Counted from the first letter of the stretch, positions 7,660-15,982 are shown. The stretch is DNA of 44,697 nucleotides from Candidatus Hydrothermarchaeota archaeon (GCA_015521615.1 WANW01000076.1:1-44697), one strand, 5' to 3'. The notes: generated from the sequence alone by a model not told the origin. A program made the numbers and translations.

Positions 7660-9150
7660 CTATCCCTTTGCTGCCGCCACCATCGCAAGGAGGTTCTCAG
7701 GCTTGGCATTGCCCGGCACGACGCAGCCGGAGCTGAGCACAACGCCGCTGCGCAGCTCCGCGATTTCCCTGCTCGCCTCCGCCACCTCCTCCGGGGAGCC
7801 GTTCACCAGCAGCGAGGGCGAGACGTTGCCCCAGGCTACTGTCTTCTTCCTGAGCGCAGCCATGTCCATGCTCTCGTCAACGCTTATGGCGTCCACGCCC
7901 AGGGTGAGCATGTCCTCAAGCAGGGCAGAGACGTCGCCGCAGATGTGCAGCACCACCTTGGCTCCACGGCTCTTAATCTCGCGGATGAGCCTCTTCTCAT
8001 AGGGGTAGGCGAACTCGCGGTAGTGGGAGGGGGATATAACGCTGCTCGAGGCGCTGGGGTCTTCGGTGAATATAAGCTCCGCCCCCGCCTCTAGCATAGC
8101 CCTCGCGAGCTCCAAATTGTAGCGCAGCGCGTAGTCAAGAAGCTCGTGCACAAAGCGCTTATCCAGGTTGAGGTCGAGCAGGAAGCTCTCTAAGGGGTAA
8201 AGAAGCGTTGCGGCGAAGGTGAAGGGCATCCTGAGGTTTCCGGCTGCGAAGCCCTCGCTTTCCAGAAGGAGCTTAAGCGGCGCCATCTTCTCCTCCCCCA
8301 CCTCGGGCACCTCCAGCGAGGAGAGTTCCTCCTTGCTCGAGAGCGCCACGCTGAGCACGCGGGGCATACTCTTAGAGGGTATCAGAAGCTTTGCCCCGAA
8401 GTCGAGGGTAATGGTGATGCCCGCGTCGCCGCGCTTCGCGAGTTCCACGGCTTCTGCTACGCTAGCCTCGTCGTCGTTCTCGTTCGGCACGAGGACCATC
8501 ACAACCTCGAGGTGGATGCCCGCCCTGCGAATCCTCTCCGCAAGCGCGTGCAGGTGCTCCCTCGCGTAGGTAAAGCCGCACCTGCGGGAGTAGAACTCCG
8601 CGCTGCCCTTCACAGTGAGCGCCACCGCATCCAGGTAGGGCTCCAGCATTGAGAAGGCTTCCAGGGTAACGTAGCCGTTGGTGGCGAGCACATTCTTCAG
8701 CCCGCGCTCCCTCGCTGCCTTCATTACCTCAAGATAGAACTCCAGGTTGAGCGTCGGCTCCGAGTGGGTGTAAACTATGCCCCTGCACCTCGTGGCGATG
8801 GCGGCGCTCACTATCTGCTCTGGCGTCAGCCTCGATGTCCTGACCTCTTCCGGCTCGACCTGCGTGATGTTCCATGCGAGGCAGAACTCGCACGCCAGGT
8901 TGCAGCCCACGCCTCCAAGGTTCAAAAACTGGTGGTTCGGGTAGAAGAGGTAGAGCGGTGTCTTCTCTACGTAGTCCACTGAGAAGCTGGAGAGCTCACC
9001 GTAGTAGAGGTTGTAGAGCCTGCCCCCACGGTTCCCGCGAACCCTGCAGAAGCCGCGCTCGCCCTCGCCGATTGTGCATCTCCTGATGCACAGGTTGCAC
9101 CGCACCCTGCCCTCGCTCAGGCGCTCATAGCAACACGCTTCCCTAAGCAT
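7660..9150 (-). CDS. radical SAM protein fused to a UroD/MtaA-like methyltransferase domain
   Basis: This 496-aa single ORF has two recognisable halves. Residues 1 to about 245 resemble pyruvate-formate-lyase-activase/AmmeMemoRadiSam-type radical SAM proteins. There is a Cys-rich N-terminus (C18, C21, C25, C35), then the radical SAM cluster C83-x3-C87-x2-C90, then SEPTLN and LATNGY motifs. Residues about 250-496 resemble the C-terminal two thirds of uroporphyrinogen decarboxylase/methylcobamide:CoM methyltransferase (MtaA/MtbA) proteins. They keep the zinc ligands H402-I-C404 and C476 (SSGCVVPGN) and the ISVDE segment, but lack the usual first 70-80 residues of that family. No Cys-to-stop or frameshift is visible. 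The gene follows a UPF0173 hydrolase by 45 nt. Domain calls are confident; the reaction is unknown. Confidence 0.85.
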   Translation of the reverse strand: MLREACCYERLSEGRVRCNLCIRRCTIGEGERGFCRVRGNRGGRLYNLYYGELSSFSVDYVEKTPLYLFYPNHQFLNLGGVGCNLACEFCLAWNITQVEPEEVRTSRLTPEQIVSAAIATRCRGIVYTHSEPTLNLEFYLEVMKAARERGLKNVLATNGYVTLEAFSMLEPYLDAVALTVKGSAEFYSRRCGFTYAREHLHALAERIRRAGIHLEVVMVLVPNENDDEASVAEAVELAKRGDAGITITLDFGAKLLIPSKSMPRVLSVALSSKEELSSLEVPEVGEEKMAPLKLLLESEGFAAGNLRMPFTFAATLLYPLESFLLDLNLDKRFVHELLDYALRYNLELARAMLEAGAELIFTEDPSASSSVISPSHYREFAYPYEKRLIREIKSRGAKVVLHICGDVSALLEDMLTLGVDAISVDESMDMAALRKKTVAWGNVSPSLLVNGSPEEVAEASREIAELRSGVVLSSGCVVPGNAKPENLLAMVAAAKG

Positions 9151-9195
9151 AAAACCACTGCTTAATCTTTGGAATAGCTCCCAAAAGTAACGGCG

Positions 9196-9864
9196 CTAAA
9201 GCTCGTAGCTCTCCCCGGGCTCGAGAACCACCACCTCTATGCCGAGCTCCTCAACCAGGCGCTTAAACTCCTCCGCACTATCGGCGAGAATCGGGAAGGT
9301 GGCGTAGTGCATGGGTATCGCAACCTTCGGCGAGACCAGCTCCACAGCTTTTGCTGCTATTCGCGGGCTCATGGTGTACCTGTCGCCCATAGGCACGAGC
9401 ATCACGTCGGGAGAGAAAAGCTCGCCTATTAGCCTCATGTCACTGAAGATGCCCGTGTCGCCGGCGTGGTAAACCCTAACCCCATCGAGCTCAACCACGA
9501 AGCCACAGGCGGAGCCCATATAGCGCCCAGCATGGCTGCTGGAGTGCAAGGCCGGCACCATGGTAACCCTTACCCCGTCGAGCTCGACGCTGCCGTAGAT
9601 GTTCATCCCCTCCGCCTCTATACCCTGCTCCTGCAGGAAGACGGCTATCTCGTGAATTACGGCTATCTTCGGCTTGGCTCGCTTGGCTATAGCCACCGCA
9701 TCGCCTAAGTGATCCTCATGCCCGTGGGTTATAAGCAGCACCTCGGGTGAGAGCTCCTCGGGCTTAACCTTAGCGAGGGGATTGCCTGTTATAAAGGGAT
9801 CGATAAGCACGCGCCTGCTGCCGGCAAGCTCAAAACACGCGTGGCCATGCCAGGTTATCTTCAC
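9196..9864 (-). CDS. UPF0173 metal-dependent hydrolase (metallo-beta-lactamase fold)
   Basis: This 222-aa cytoplasmic metallo-beta-lactamase-fold protein starts WHGHACFEL and carries the metal-binding motif THGHEDHLGD. Further metal ligands are seen at ALHSSSH, in YHAGDTG and in PMHYATF. This is the UPF0173/YtkL-like family, whose substrates are not well defined. An AGGAGG SD sits 5 nt before the ATG. The gene is 45 nt upstream of the radical SAM-MtaA fusion on the same strand and probably co-transcribed with it. The pairing may be functional, but nothing in the sequence proves it. The family call is secure. Confidence 0.9.
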   Translation of the reverse strand: MKITWHGHACFELAGSRRVLIDPFITGNPLAKVKPEELSPEVLLITHGHEDHLGDAVAIAKRAKPKIAVIHEIAVFLQEQGIEAEGMNIYGSVELDGVRVTMVPALHSSSHAGRYMGSACGFVVELDGVRVYHAGDTGIFSDMRLIGELFSPDVMLVPMGDRYTMSPRIAAKAVELVSPKVAIPMHYATFPILADSAEEFKRLVEELGIEVVVLEPGESYEL

Positions 9865-9914
9865 ATCTCCACCTCCTGCTAATTTGTGGAATAAGAAGGG
9901 AAAAATACCGTCCT

Positions 9915-9957
9915 AAAAAGAGAAAAGGAGCCGCCGCTTTAGGGCGGTCCCGGCTCA
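9915..9957 (-). terminator. hairpin plus T-tract terminator overlapping the SBP stop
   Basis: In the minus-strand transcript, GAGCCG-GGA-CCGC then CCTAAA then GCGG-CGGCTC forms a 10-bp stem with a 3-nt bulge and the TAA stop in the loop. CTTTTCTCTTTTT follows. This is an intrinsic-terminator-like structure at the end of the binding-protein gene. Confidence 0.55.
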
Positions 9958-11285
9958 TACCATGGCGGAAGCTCAAACTCGGCTTCCTTCAGGTTCTCTG
10001 GCCAGACTATCACCGGGCGTGGCTCGCCTATCTTGGGGTCGTAGCGCAGCTGCTGCATATACAGCTCGAACTTGCTCTCACGGTACTGGTTCTTGAAGGA
10101 TATCTTCCCGCCCTTCATGGGCTCCACTAGCTCGTCCATCTCCAGCCGGTTGAGCGCCTCCACTACCTTCGCCTTGTCCAGGCTGCCCGCGAGCTCAATA
10201 GCCTTTGCTGCGATATATATGCCCTCGTAGGTTGAGGCACCCATCATGCTCGGGTAGTCGCCGTACTTCTTGTAGAAGGCCTCCTTGAAGCGCTTTGCGC
10301 GCTCGCCCACAGGTGTTGGTGGCGTGGTGTAGGGTGAGAACCTGCTCTCCTGAATGGAGTAGTCGCCCCACTCGCCCACATCATGGTAGTAGTCCGGGTC
10401 GTCAGTGGCCTCTACAGCGAGGTAGATGGTGTTTAACCCAACGTCACGCCTGCCCTGCGTAACAAGAGGCACCTGCTCGTTAAGGAAGGTCGCCGGATAA
10501 ACAACATCCGGCTTAGCCGCCTTAACCGCCGTGAGTATTGTGCGGAAGTCGCTCTCGCCGCGCTTGAACTTCTCCTCCGCCACGAGGGTTATCTTGAGGT
10601 TGTGCTTTTCAATCGCCTTTTTCACACCCTCGAGCACACCCTCGCCGTACTTGCCCTCCTGATATACCATGGCTAAGCGCAGCTTGCGGTCCTCGCTGAA
10701 GCCGAACTTCTTGTTTATAGCGGGCCTTATCACCTGATCAACGAAGAGCATCGTCGCCTCAGAGTAGTCCTCTGTAGTCGGGCAGTGGTGGAAGAAGGTA
10801 GAGGTGTCTATGTCGGTTCTCCTGGTTATAACTGGCGAACTCGCACCTGTAATTATGAAAGGCATCTTGTGCTCCGCCGCAACCACCTGGTCGGCGTAGG
10901 TGATACTGCTCGAGAATCCGCCCACGAGCACGTGCACCTTGTCCTCGGTTATCAGCTTTGTGACCGCCTTAACGCCGCCCTGCGTGGAGGTCTCTGTATC
11001 GCCCTTGTATAGCTTGAGCGGCAGCTTCTTTCCATACTCCTTTACATAAACTCCACCCTGGGCGTTAATCTCCTCTATCGCGAGCTCCGCCGCCTCAAGC
11101 ATGTCGTTGCCCGTGGTGCTCGCAGGTCCTGTGAGCGGCGCCACCAAGCCTATGCGTATCGCCTCCGGTGCTTCAGGAGCAGCTTCCGTCGCTTTGGACG
11201 CCCCCTCCTCCGCCGGCTTCTGGGCGCATCCCGCTATGAGCGCCAGAAGCATAAGCGGCAGCAGTATCTTCCATGCATTTCTCAA
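9939..11285 (-). CDS. ABC transporter substrate-binding lipoprotein (branched-chain amino acid/amide type)
   Basis: This is a type-1 periplasmic binding protein of the LivJ/AmiC-like family that captures a small organic ligand outside the cell for an ABC importer. The signal peptide ends in a lipobox (LIAGC), so it is membrane-tethered; mature residues start CAQKPAEEG. The domain begins IRIGLVAPLTGPAS and has the usual two-lobe pattern with ASSPVITR and GGFSSS segments. I place the start at a TTG (11285), because the AGGAGG SD (11294-11299) is 8 nt upstream of it and directly abuts the GTG chosen by the track. No permease or ATPase genes of this transporter type lie nearby, so it is an orphan. 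A hairpin lies just upstream. Confidence 0.88.
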   Translation of the reverse strand: MRNAWKILLPLMLLALIAGCAQKPAEEGASKATEAAPEAPEAIRIGLVAPLTGPASTTGNDMLEAAELAIEEINAQGGVYVKEYGKKLPLKLYKGDTETSTQGGVKAVTKLITEDKVHVLVGGFSSSITYADQVVAAEHKMPFIITGASSPVITRRTDIDTSTFFHHCPTTEDYSEATMLFVDQVIRPAINKKFGFSEDRKLRLAMVYQEGKYGEGVLEGVKKAIEKHNLKITLVAEEKFKRGESDFRTILTAVKAAKPDVVYPATFLNEQVPLVTQGRRDVGLNTIYLAVEATDDPDYYHDVGEWGDYSIQESRFSPYTTPPTPVGERAKRFKEAFYKKYGDYPSMMGASTYEGIYIAAKAIELAGSLDKAKVVEALNRLEMDELVEPMKGGKISFKNQYRESKFELYMQQLRYDPKIGEPRPVIVWPENLKEAEFELPPWYEPGPP

Positions 11286-11300
11286 CCTCGGCACCTCCTG

Positions 11301-11320
11301 TGCTATGTCATTTCATAGCA
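11301..11320. promoter_or_regulatory. 7-bp perfect inverted repeat upstream of the binding-protein SD
   Basis: The sequence tgctatg-tcattt-catagca is a perfect 7-bp inverted repeat with a 6-nt loop. It lies 1 nt upstream of the AGGAGG SD of the binding-protein gene. It could be an operator or an mRNA hairpin controlling SD access. The sequence shows only the symmetry; the role is inferred. Confidence 0.45.
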
Positions 11321-11447
11321 CCCTAAGGAAAGAAGATTATTTAAAATTTTGGGGAGGAGATGGCTAAACAGCAATCTTTGAGCAGCAGCAATGAATAAAA
11401 AGGTACGTTGAGGTATAGAAAACTACTTTTTGGAGAAATTGGTTTAA

Positions 11448-12326
11448 TCAGCTTACCACCGTCAGGAATATCTCCTCCAGGCTTGGGGCATGGCTCTCTA
11501 TATCCAGAATCTCGCCACCCCGGCGTACAACTTCGCGGGCAAGTGTGTTAACCTCCTCGACGCTGGAGCAAAGGGCCACTTTGCACCCATTTCTGCTCTC
11601 CACAGGCAGGTGGATGCCGGTCAGGTTGCCAAGCCTGAACCGGAGGGTGTACTTCACCCCGCCAAACCTTTGCTTGATCCCGTCCACTCTATCGAGAGCG
11701 ACCATTCTACCGTCCTTCAGTATCAGGATCCTGTCGCATATCTTCTCTGCCTGGTAGAGGTTGTGGGTGGTCAGAAGTATGGTTTTTTCACCCTTCAGAT
11801 TTCTGATATATTCCATTACATAGTTGGAGGTTATCGGATCTAAGCCGGAGGTGGGTTCATCGTAAACGAGCAGTTCCGGGTTGTTTATCAGAGAGCGCGC
11901 AATCGCAACCTTGCGCCTCATGCCTTTGGACATCTCTCCAAGCTTCCTGTTCAGGTGTTTAAGATTTAAGTCATTTAAGATAGCCTCAGCCCTTTCCCTT
12001 ACCTCCTGCCTTCCTATTCCATATATCTCCCCGAAAAAATCCAGGTACTCCATTGCTGTCATGTCCTCATACACGGGACTCTCCTCGGGCAGATACCCTA
12101 TGAGCTGCTTTGCCTTTTCACCCATGGTTTTGATGTTATAGCGCGAGATCCATATTTCACCTTCTGACGGCTCAATTAAACCCACAATCATTTTAATAAT
12201 GGAGGTTTTTCCAGCACCATTTGGGCCAACTATTCCAAATATTTCCCCCTTATCTATCCTGAAAGATATATTATCAACAGCCTGAAAATCGCCATACTTT
12301 TTTGATACGTTCTCAACTTTTAACAT
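11448..12326 (-). CDS. ABC-2 type transporter ATP-binding protein
   Basis: This 292-aa nucleotide-binding subunit of the NatA/CcmA-like exporter class has Walker A GPNGAGKTS. The Q-loop region is IGYLPEESPVYED, the signature is degenerate (MSKGMRRK in place of LSGGQ), Walker B reads LLVYDEPTSGLD, and the switch His is in TTHNL. The extra C-terminal region (about 215-292) is typical of this class. It is divergent from two plus-strand membrane subunits that begin 104 nt away, and it presumably powers them. The minus-strand SD GAGAGGT precedes the ATG by 5-6 nt. The transported substrate is unknown. Confidence 0.92.
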   Translation of the reverse strand: MLKVENVSKKYGDFQAVDNISFRIDKGEIFGIVGPNGAGKTSIIKMIVGLIEPSEGEIWISRYNIKTMGEKAKQLIGYLPEESPVYEDMTAMEYLDFFGEIYGIGRQEVRERAEAILNDLNLKHLNRKLGEMSKGMRRKVAIARSLINNPELLVYDEPTSGLDPITSNYVMEYIRNLKGEKTILLTTHNLYQAEKICDRILILKDGRMVALDRVDGIKQRFGGVKYTLRFRLGNLTGIHLPVESRNGCKVALCSSVEEVNTLAREVVRRGGEILDIESHAPSLEEIFLTVVS

Positions 12327-12429
12327 AAAAATACCTCTCCCTTAGTTTTTTGAAACAGTTTATTTAAGCATTATTTTTCAGTAGTCGAAACAAAAAGGTT
12401 AAGAAATCCATTGGTAATCCTGATTAAAA
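12327..12429. promoter_or_regulatory. divergent promoter region of the ABC-2 exporter
   Basis: This 103-nt AT-rich spacer separates the ATPase (minus) from the permease-PrsW gene (plus). On the minus strand GAGAGGT provides the ATPase SD. On the plus strand tggtaatcctgattaaaaATG lacks a clear SD, so a leaderless transcript is possible. One shared region would coordinate both halves of the exporter. Confidence 0.45.
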
Positions 12430-14214
12430 ATGAATTTTAGAAATATCCTGGTCATAGCAAAATGGGAAATTAAACGTTCAAAGCCAAAATTTGGATTAAA
12501 TGTTACGATTCTTACTCTTTTACTCTTCATATCTTTTATAACTCTTTTTTTATTGTCTGTTTCGTCGCCATCAACTGGACAGGCTCTATATTCAGTTGGT
12601 ATATCTGGAGAAGACAGAATAATAAAGTCTGTCCTTGAATATGACGGAAGGTTCAGACTGGTGAACACAGAAGATGGCGGAAAGCTTCTTGAGAGAGGAG
12701 AACTGGATTTGCTTGTTGTCTCTGATGAAGGAACGAGGATAATTTATACAGACTCTAAAAGGTCGCTCGCAGCCCTGGATGCTCTCTCCCAAGCTTTAAG
12801 GCTGTACAAAACCCTGACTATTTTTGTTGTGGATGAAGAGCATATAAATTACGCCTTCCCACTGTGGATTCAGACCCATTACTTAAAGCGCAGTGAAGAG
12901 TTCCAGTTTTTCACCTCCGCTCAGCCTGAGAAGCAGGAAGTTTCAGCTGCGGTTGAATCTTTACCGGATAAAACCCTTAACCCAAAATCACTCCCCAGCT
13001 CTGAAGTTGTGGATCTTATTGAGGAGTATAGAAAGGCGGGGTTTGATGTTCGTGGAATAACCCAGGAAGAGGCAAGAATAACTCTCCCGGCTATTTTTTC
13101 TCCACCCCTGCCTTTTAAATCGGTCCTCCTGACCTTCCTGCTGGCTTTTCCGATATACCTTTTTTCACAATTTTATTCTTCGAGCATGCTGGAAGAGAGG
13201 GTCAACCGCCGTGCTGAGCTGCTCCTGACATCTCCTCTAAGCGCGGGAGACGTAATAATTGGCAAAACTCTTGCACACTTCCTGTTAACCCTGGTCAGTG
13301 TAATAGCAATAACGCTGATTATAAGAAGGAAGCTAGAGGTTGAGATAATTTTTGTTCTTATTCCGGTTGTTCTTTTCTTCCTGTCCCTCTCTTTCATGGC
13401 ATCCATACTGAGCAGGAGCTATAAAGAAAATTCTTTTATCGTAATTTTTGTTTCAGTAATATTCTTCTCTTTTCTATTCTTTCCAGCCATGTTCGTGAAT
13501 ATACATACAGTTAGCAACATATCCCCTGTTTCAATGATTGTGAACATTATGGATGGCGAAAAAGTAGAATTTTCAAAATTTATTTTTACAACTCTCCCTC
13601 TGTTTGCGATGGGCACAATTATATTTTTCATGGGTGCAATAATGTTCAGGGAGGAGGTGCTATTTTCCCAGAAGGGCATTTTTGACAAAATTTTTTATGG
13701 CATTAATCTTCTGTGGGAGATGGGTGGCGAAAGGTTAATTGCAGGCGTATTCTTTGGAATTCTGGCAGCGATGACGGCGTATATGCTTGAATTAATATTT
13801 ATAGTGGCCCTATTTCAGGTCCCGCTCCCGCTATCTCTATATCTGATGCTGACCCTCTCTGCCTTCTCGGAGGAGATTATCAAGATAGCCTTTGTAGCCG
13901 GTGTGGTGAGGTACTCGGTGCTGAGCGCTGGAAAAACATTACTTCTCGGCGCGTCATGCGGTGTGGGTTTCTTTATCGGTGAGAAGCTGATAGCTCTTGT
14001 AGCTCTTGCACAGATTTCCGGGTCCCTGTTTGGCATTTTCTTCAGTGAATATCTGCTAAATGCGTTGCTGCTTCACGTGGTGCTAACTTCCATCGCCGCC
14101 CTCGGGCTTGTGTGGAGCAGGGGAAGAATAAACTGGAGGTTCCTGTTCCTCTTAACACTTTCAGGCGTTGCTCACCTTCTTTACAACTACTCTTTGATTG
14201 GAGGGGGAGCATGA
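12430..14214 (+). CDS. ABC-2 permease fused to a PrsW-like intramembrane protease domain
   Basis: This 594-aa membrane protein has two parts. Residues 1 to about 410 form an ABC-2 permease: one helix (about 24-44), a large extracytoplasmic domain (45-225), then about five helices including the LTSPLSAGDVIIGKTLAH element typical of NatB-like permeases. Residues about 430-594 form a second polytopic domain with the PrsW-type protease pattern: FSEEIIK (E481, E482, K485), GVGFFIGE (E518), H549 and H582 in AHLLYNYS. PrsW proteins are CPBP-clan intramembrane proteases that cleave membrane regulators. Having this domain at the end of an exporter subunit is unusual. The gene overlaps the next permease by ATGA. 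Permease identity is sure; proteolytic activity is inferred from the conserved residues. Confidence 0.87.
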   Translation: MNFRNILVIAKWEIKRSKPKFGLNVTILTLLLFISFITLFLLSVSSPSTGQALYSVGISGEDRIIKSVLEYDGRFRLVNTEDGGKLLERGELDLLVVSDEGTRIIYTDSKRSLAALDALSQALRLYKTLTIFVVDEEHINYAFPLWIQTHYLKRSEEFQFFTSAQPEKQEVSAAVESLPDKTLNPKSLPSSEVVDLIEEYRKAGFDVRGITQEEARITLPAIFSPPLPFKSVLLTFLLAFPIYLFSQFYSSSMLEERVNRRAELLLTSPLSAGDVIIGKTLAHFLLTLVSVIAITLIIRRKLEVEIIFVLIPVVLFFLSLSFMASILSRSYKENSFIVIFVSVIFFSFLFFPAMFVNIHTVSNISPVSMIVNIMDGEKVEFSKFIFTTLPLFAMGTIIFFMGAIMFREEVLFSQKGIFDKIFYGINLLWEMGGERLIAGVFFGILAAMTAYMLELIFIVALFQVPLPLSLYLMLTLSAFSEEIIKIAFVAGVVRYSVLSAGKTLLLGASCGVGFFIGEKLIALVALAQISGSLFGIFFSEYLLNALLLHVVLTSIAALGLVWSRGRINWRFLFLLTLSGVAHLLYNYSLIGGGA

Positions 14215-15287
14215 AGGAGCTAATTCTGGTCAAGAAGGAGTTCAGGAGTTTGATAAAGGAAAAGACGCTGATTTTAACGGTGCTGATCCAGCTTTTAATA
14301 GCTTCTTTTTCCGCCTTTCTTGTTGTGGGAATTATGAGTTATGTTTCCCCAGAGACTTTAAGTACCTATGGTCTTGAGAAGGTGAATCTGGCGGTTATAT
14401 CTGAGGACAGAGGGCTTGTGAATCTTCTCCAGCAGGAGGGGAAGTTCAATCTGAAATTTTACAGGGATTTCTCCAGAGCGCTTAACTCCTTTTATAAACA
14501 CGAGGTGGATGGGATACTGGTTGTGTCTACGGGGAAGGATCCGCGTTCAGACCCTGTTAAAATAGACTTATATCTGCCCAGAAATGATATCAGGGCCACG
14601 CTAATAGCCTCCTATCTCAAGGAGCCCCTTGAGAGATATGAGGAAAATCTCCGCAGGGAGAGGCTTAGCTACCTTCCCGCTGACATAAGGAAGGTGCTGG
14701 AGTATGAGCTCAATATCGGCAAAACCGGTGTTAAATCAAGTTATTTTGAATTTGTCTATGGTATACTTATTCCTCTGCTGATACTTGCTCCAGCCTTTAT
14801 TGCAGGTGGGTTGATTATTGACCTATTTACAGAGGAAATGGAGAAAAAGACTCTGGATATCCTCATTTCTTCACCTTTAAGCTTGCTTCAGGTTATAAAT
14901 GCCAAGATCATTGCATGCCTTGCAATAGTACCTGTGCAGTCCTTCCTGTGGATACGGCTGCTGGAGTTTAATGGCATTACCATTGAGCGGGAACCTCTAA
15001 TCCTCCTTTTAACTATCAGCATTGCTCTTATTTTGATTATCTCCGCCAGTCTTCTTGTCCTTGGCTACAGAAAAAGGGGTACAGCCCACTTCCTTTATTC
15101 GCTCCTGTTGATGAATCTCTTTCTTGCGGGCGTGCAATTCAGCACCTTCTCACCCCTGAATCTGGTTGCCAGTCTCTCCATGGGTGGGAGTTATGAGATT
15201 ACCCCTGTCCTCCTGTTCGTGCTGATGCCCCTGCTCCTGTATCAGGTTTTGATTAAAAGGGTAAGCAAATTCAAAAGCTGTGGATAA
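14211..15287 (+). CDS. ABC-2 type transporter permease subunit
   Basis: The true start is the ATG at 14211, which overlaps the TGA of the upstream permease-PrsW gene (ATGA) after a GGAGGGGGAGC SD; the track start at 14112 lies inside that gene. The 358-aa product begins MKELILVKKEFRSLIKEK. It has one N-terminal helix, an extracytoplasmic domain (about 40-180), then five or so helices containing KTLDILISSPLSLLQVINAK, the standard ABC-2 coupling segment. It is the second membrane half of the exporter. Its 3' end is 2 nt from the convergent LolD-type ATPase gene. The substrate is unknown. Confidence 0.9.
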   Translation: MKELILVKKEFRSLIKEKTLILTVLIQLLIASFSAFLVVGIMSYVSPETLSTYGLEKVNLAVISEDRGLVNLLQQEGKFNLKFYRDFSRALNSFYKHEVDGILVVSTGKDPRSDPVKIDLYLPRNDIRATLIASYLKEPLERYEENLRRERLSYLPADIRKVLEYELNIGKTGVKSSYFEFVYGILIPLLILAPAFIAGGLIIDLFTEEMEKKTLDILISSPLSLLQVINAKIIACLAIVPVQSFLWIRLLEFNGITIEREPLILLLTISIALILIISASLLVLGYRKRGTAHFLYSLLLMNLFLAGVQFSTFSPLNLVASLSMGGSYEITPVLLFVLMPLLLYQVLIKRVSKFKSCG

Positions 15288-15289
15288 AT

Positions 15290-15973
15290 TCATGGATATT
15301 CATCGGGTGAATTCTTCAGCATGCCGTCCTCCATGTACAGCACCCTGTCGGCGAAGCTCTTCACCCTGGGGTCGTGGCTCGCTATTATGGCGCACCTTCC
15401 CTGCTCCACCCTCTCCCGAATCAGCTCCATCACCTCCCTGCCCTTCTTTGAGTCGAGATTTGCGGTGGGCTCGTCGGCAATGATTATCTCGGGCTTGGCT
15501 ACAACCGCCCTCGCCACAGCTACGCGCTGCTGCTCGCCCCCCGAGAGGTCCTCGGGCAGGTGGTGCATCCTCTCCGCCAGCCCGAAGGCTCTGAGAAGCT
15601 CCTCCGCCCTCGCGCGTGCCTCCTCCTCGCCCACCCCCTTTATTAAGAGGGGCACCATCACATTCTCCAGGGCGGTGAGTGCACTCAGGAGGTTAAAGTG
15701 CTGGAAGATGAAGCCTATCTTCTCCAGCCTCAGCCTGGCAAGCTCCCTCTGGCTCAATTTGGTTATCTCCACACCGTCAATATAAATCTCCCCCGAGGTG
15801 GGTTTCAGCAGACCGCTAATAAGCGTGAGCAGTGTTGTCTTTCCGGAGCCGCTCGGGCCCATGAGCAGCACTAGCTCGCCCCTGTCAATTGAGAAGGACA
15901 CGCCGCTCACAGCCCTCACCGCAGTTCTTCCCGAGCCGTACACCTTTGTCACGCCTCTCGCCTCTATCAGCAT
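15290..15973 (-). CDS. ABC transporter ATP-binding protein, LolD/MacB type
   Basis: I prefer the ATG at 15973 (MLIEARGVTKVYG, 227 aa) because an AGGTGG SD is 5 nt upstream; the track uses a GTG three codons earlier that directly follows the permease stop. Walker A is GPSGSGKTT, the signature LSGGEQQR, Walker B IIIADEPTANLD, and the switch His is in ASHDPR. These are the hallmarks of the LolD/MacB/FtsE group of mechanotransmission-type ABC proteins. It is last in an operon with a MacB-like permease and a surface protein. It probably drives extrusion or envelope remodelling rather than import. Confidence 0.93.
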   Translation of the reverse strand: MLIEARGVTKVYGSGRTAVRAVSGVSFSIDRGELVLLMGPSGSGKTTLLTLISGLLKPTSGEIYIDGVEITKLSQRELARLRLEKIGFIFQHFNLLSALTALENVMVPLLIKGVGEEEARARAEELLRAFGLAERMHHLPEDLSGGEQQRVAVARAVVAKPEIIIADEPTANLDSKKGREVMELIRERVEQGRCAIIASHDPRVKSFADRVLYMEDGMLKNSPDEYP

Positions 15974-15982
15974 GCCGCCCAC

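Noticed and set aside
11448-15287. ABC-2 exporter as the haem exporter CcmAB of the cytochrome c system
   Set aside because: The permeases have large extracytoplasmic domains and a PrsW-like fusion unlike CcmB, and the genes are separate from the ccmF operon.
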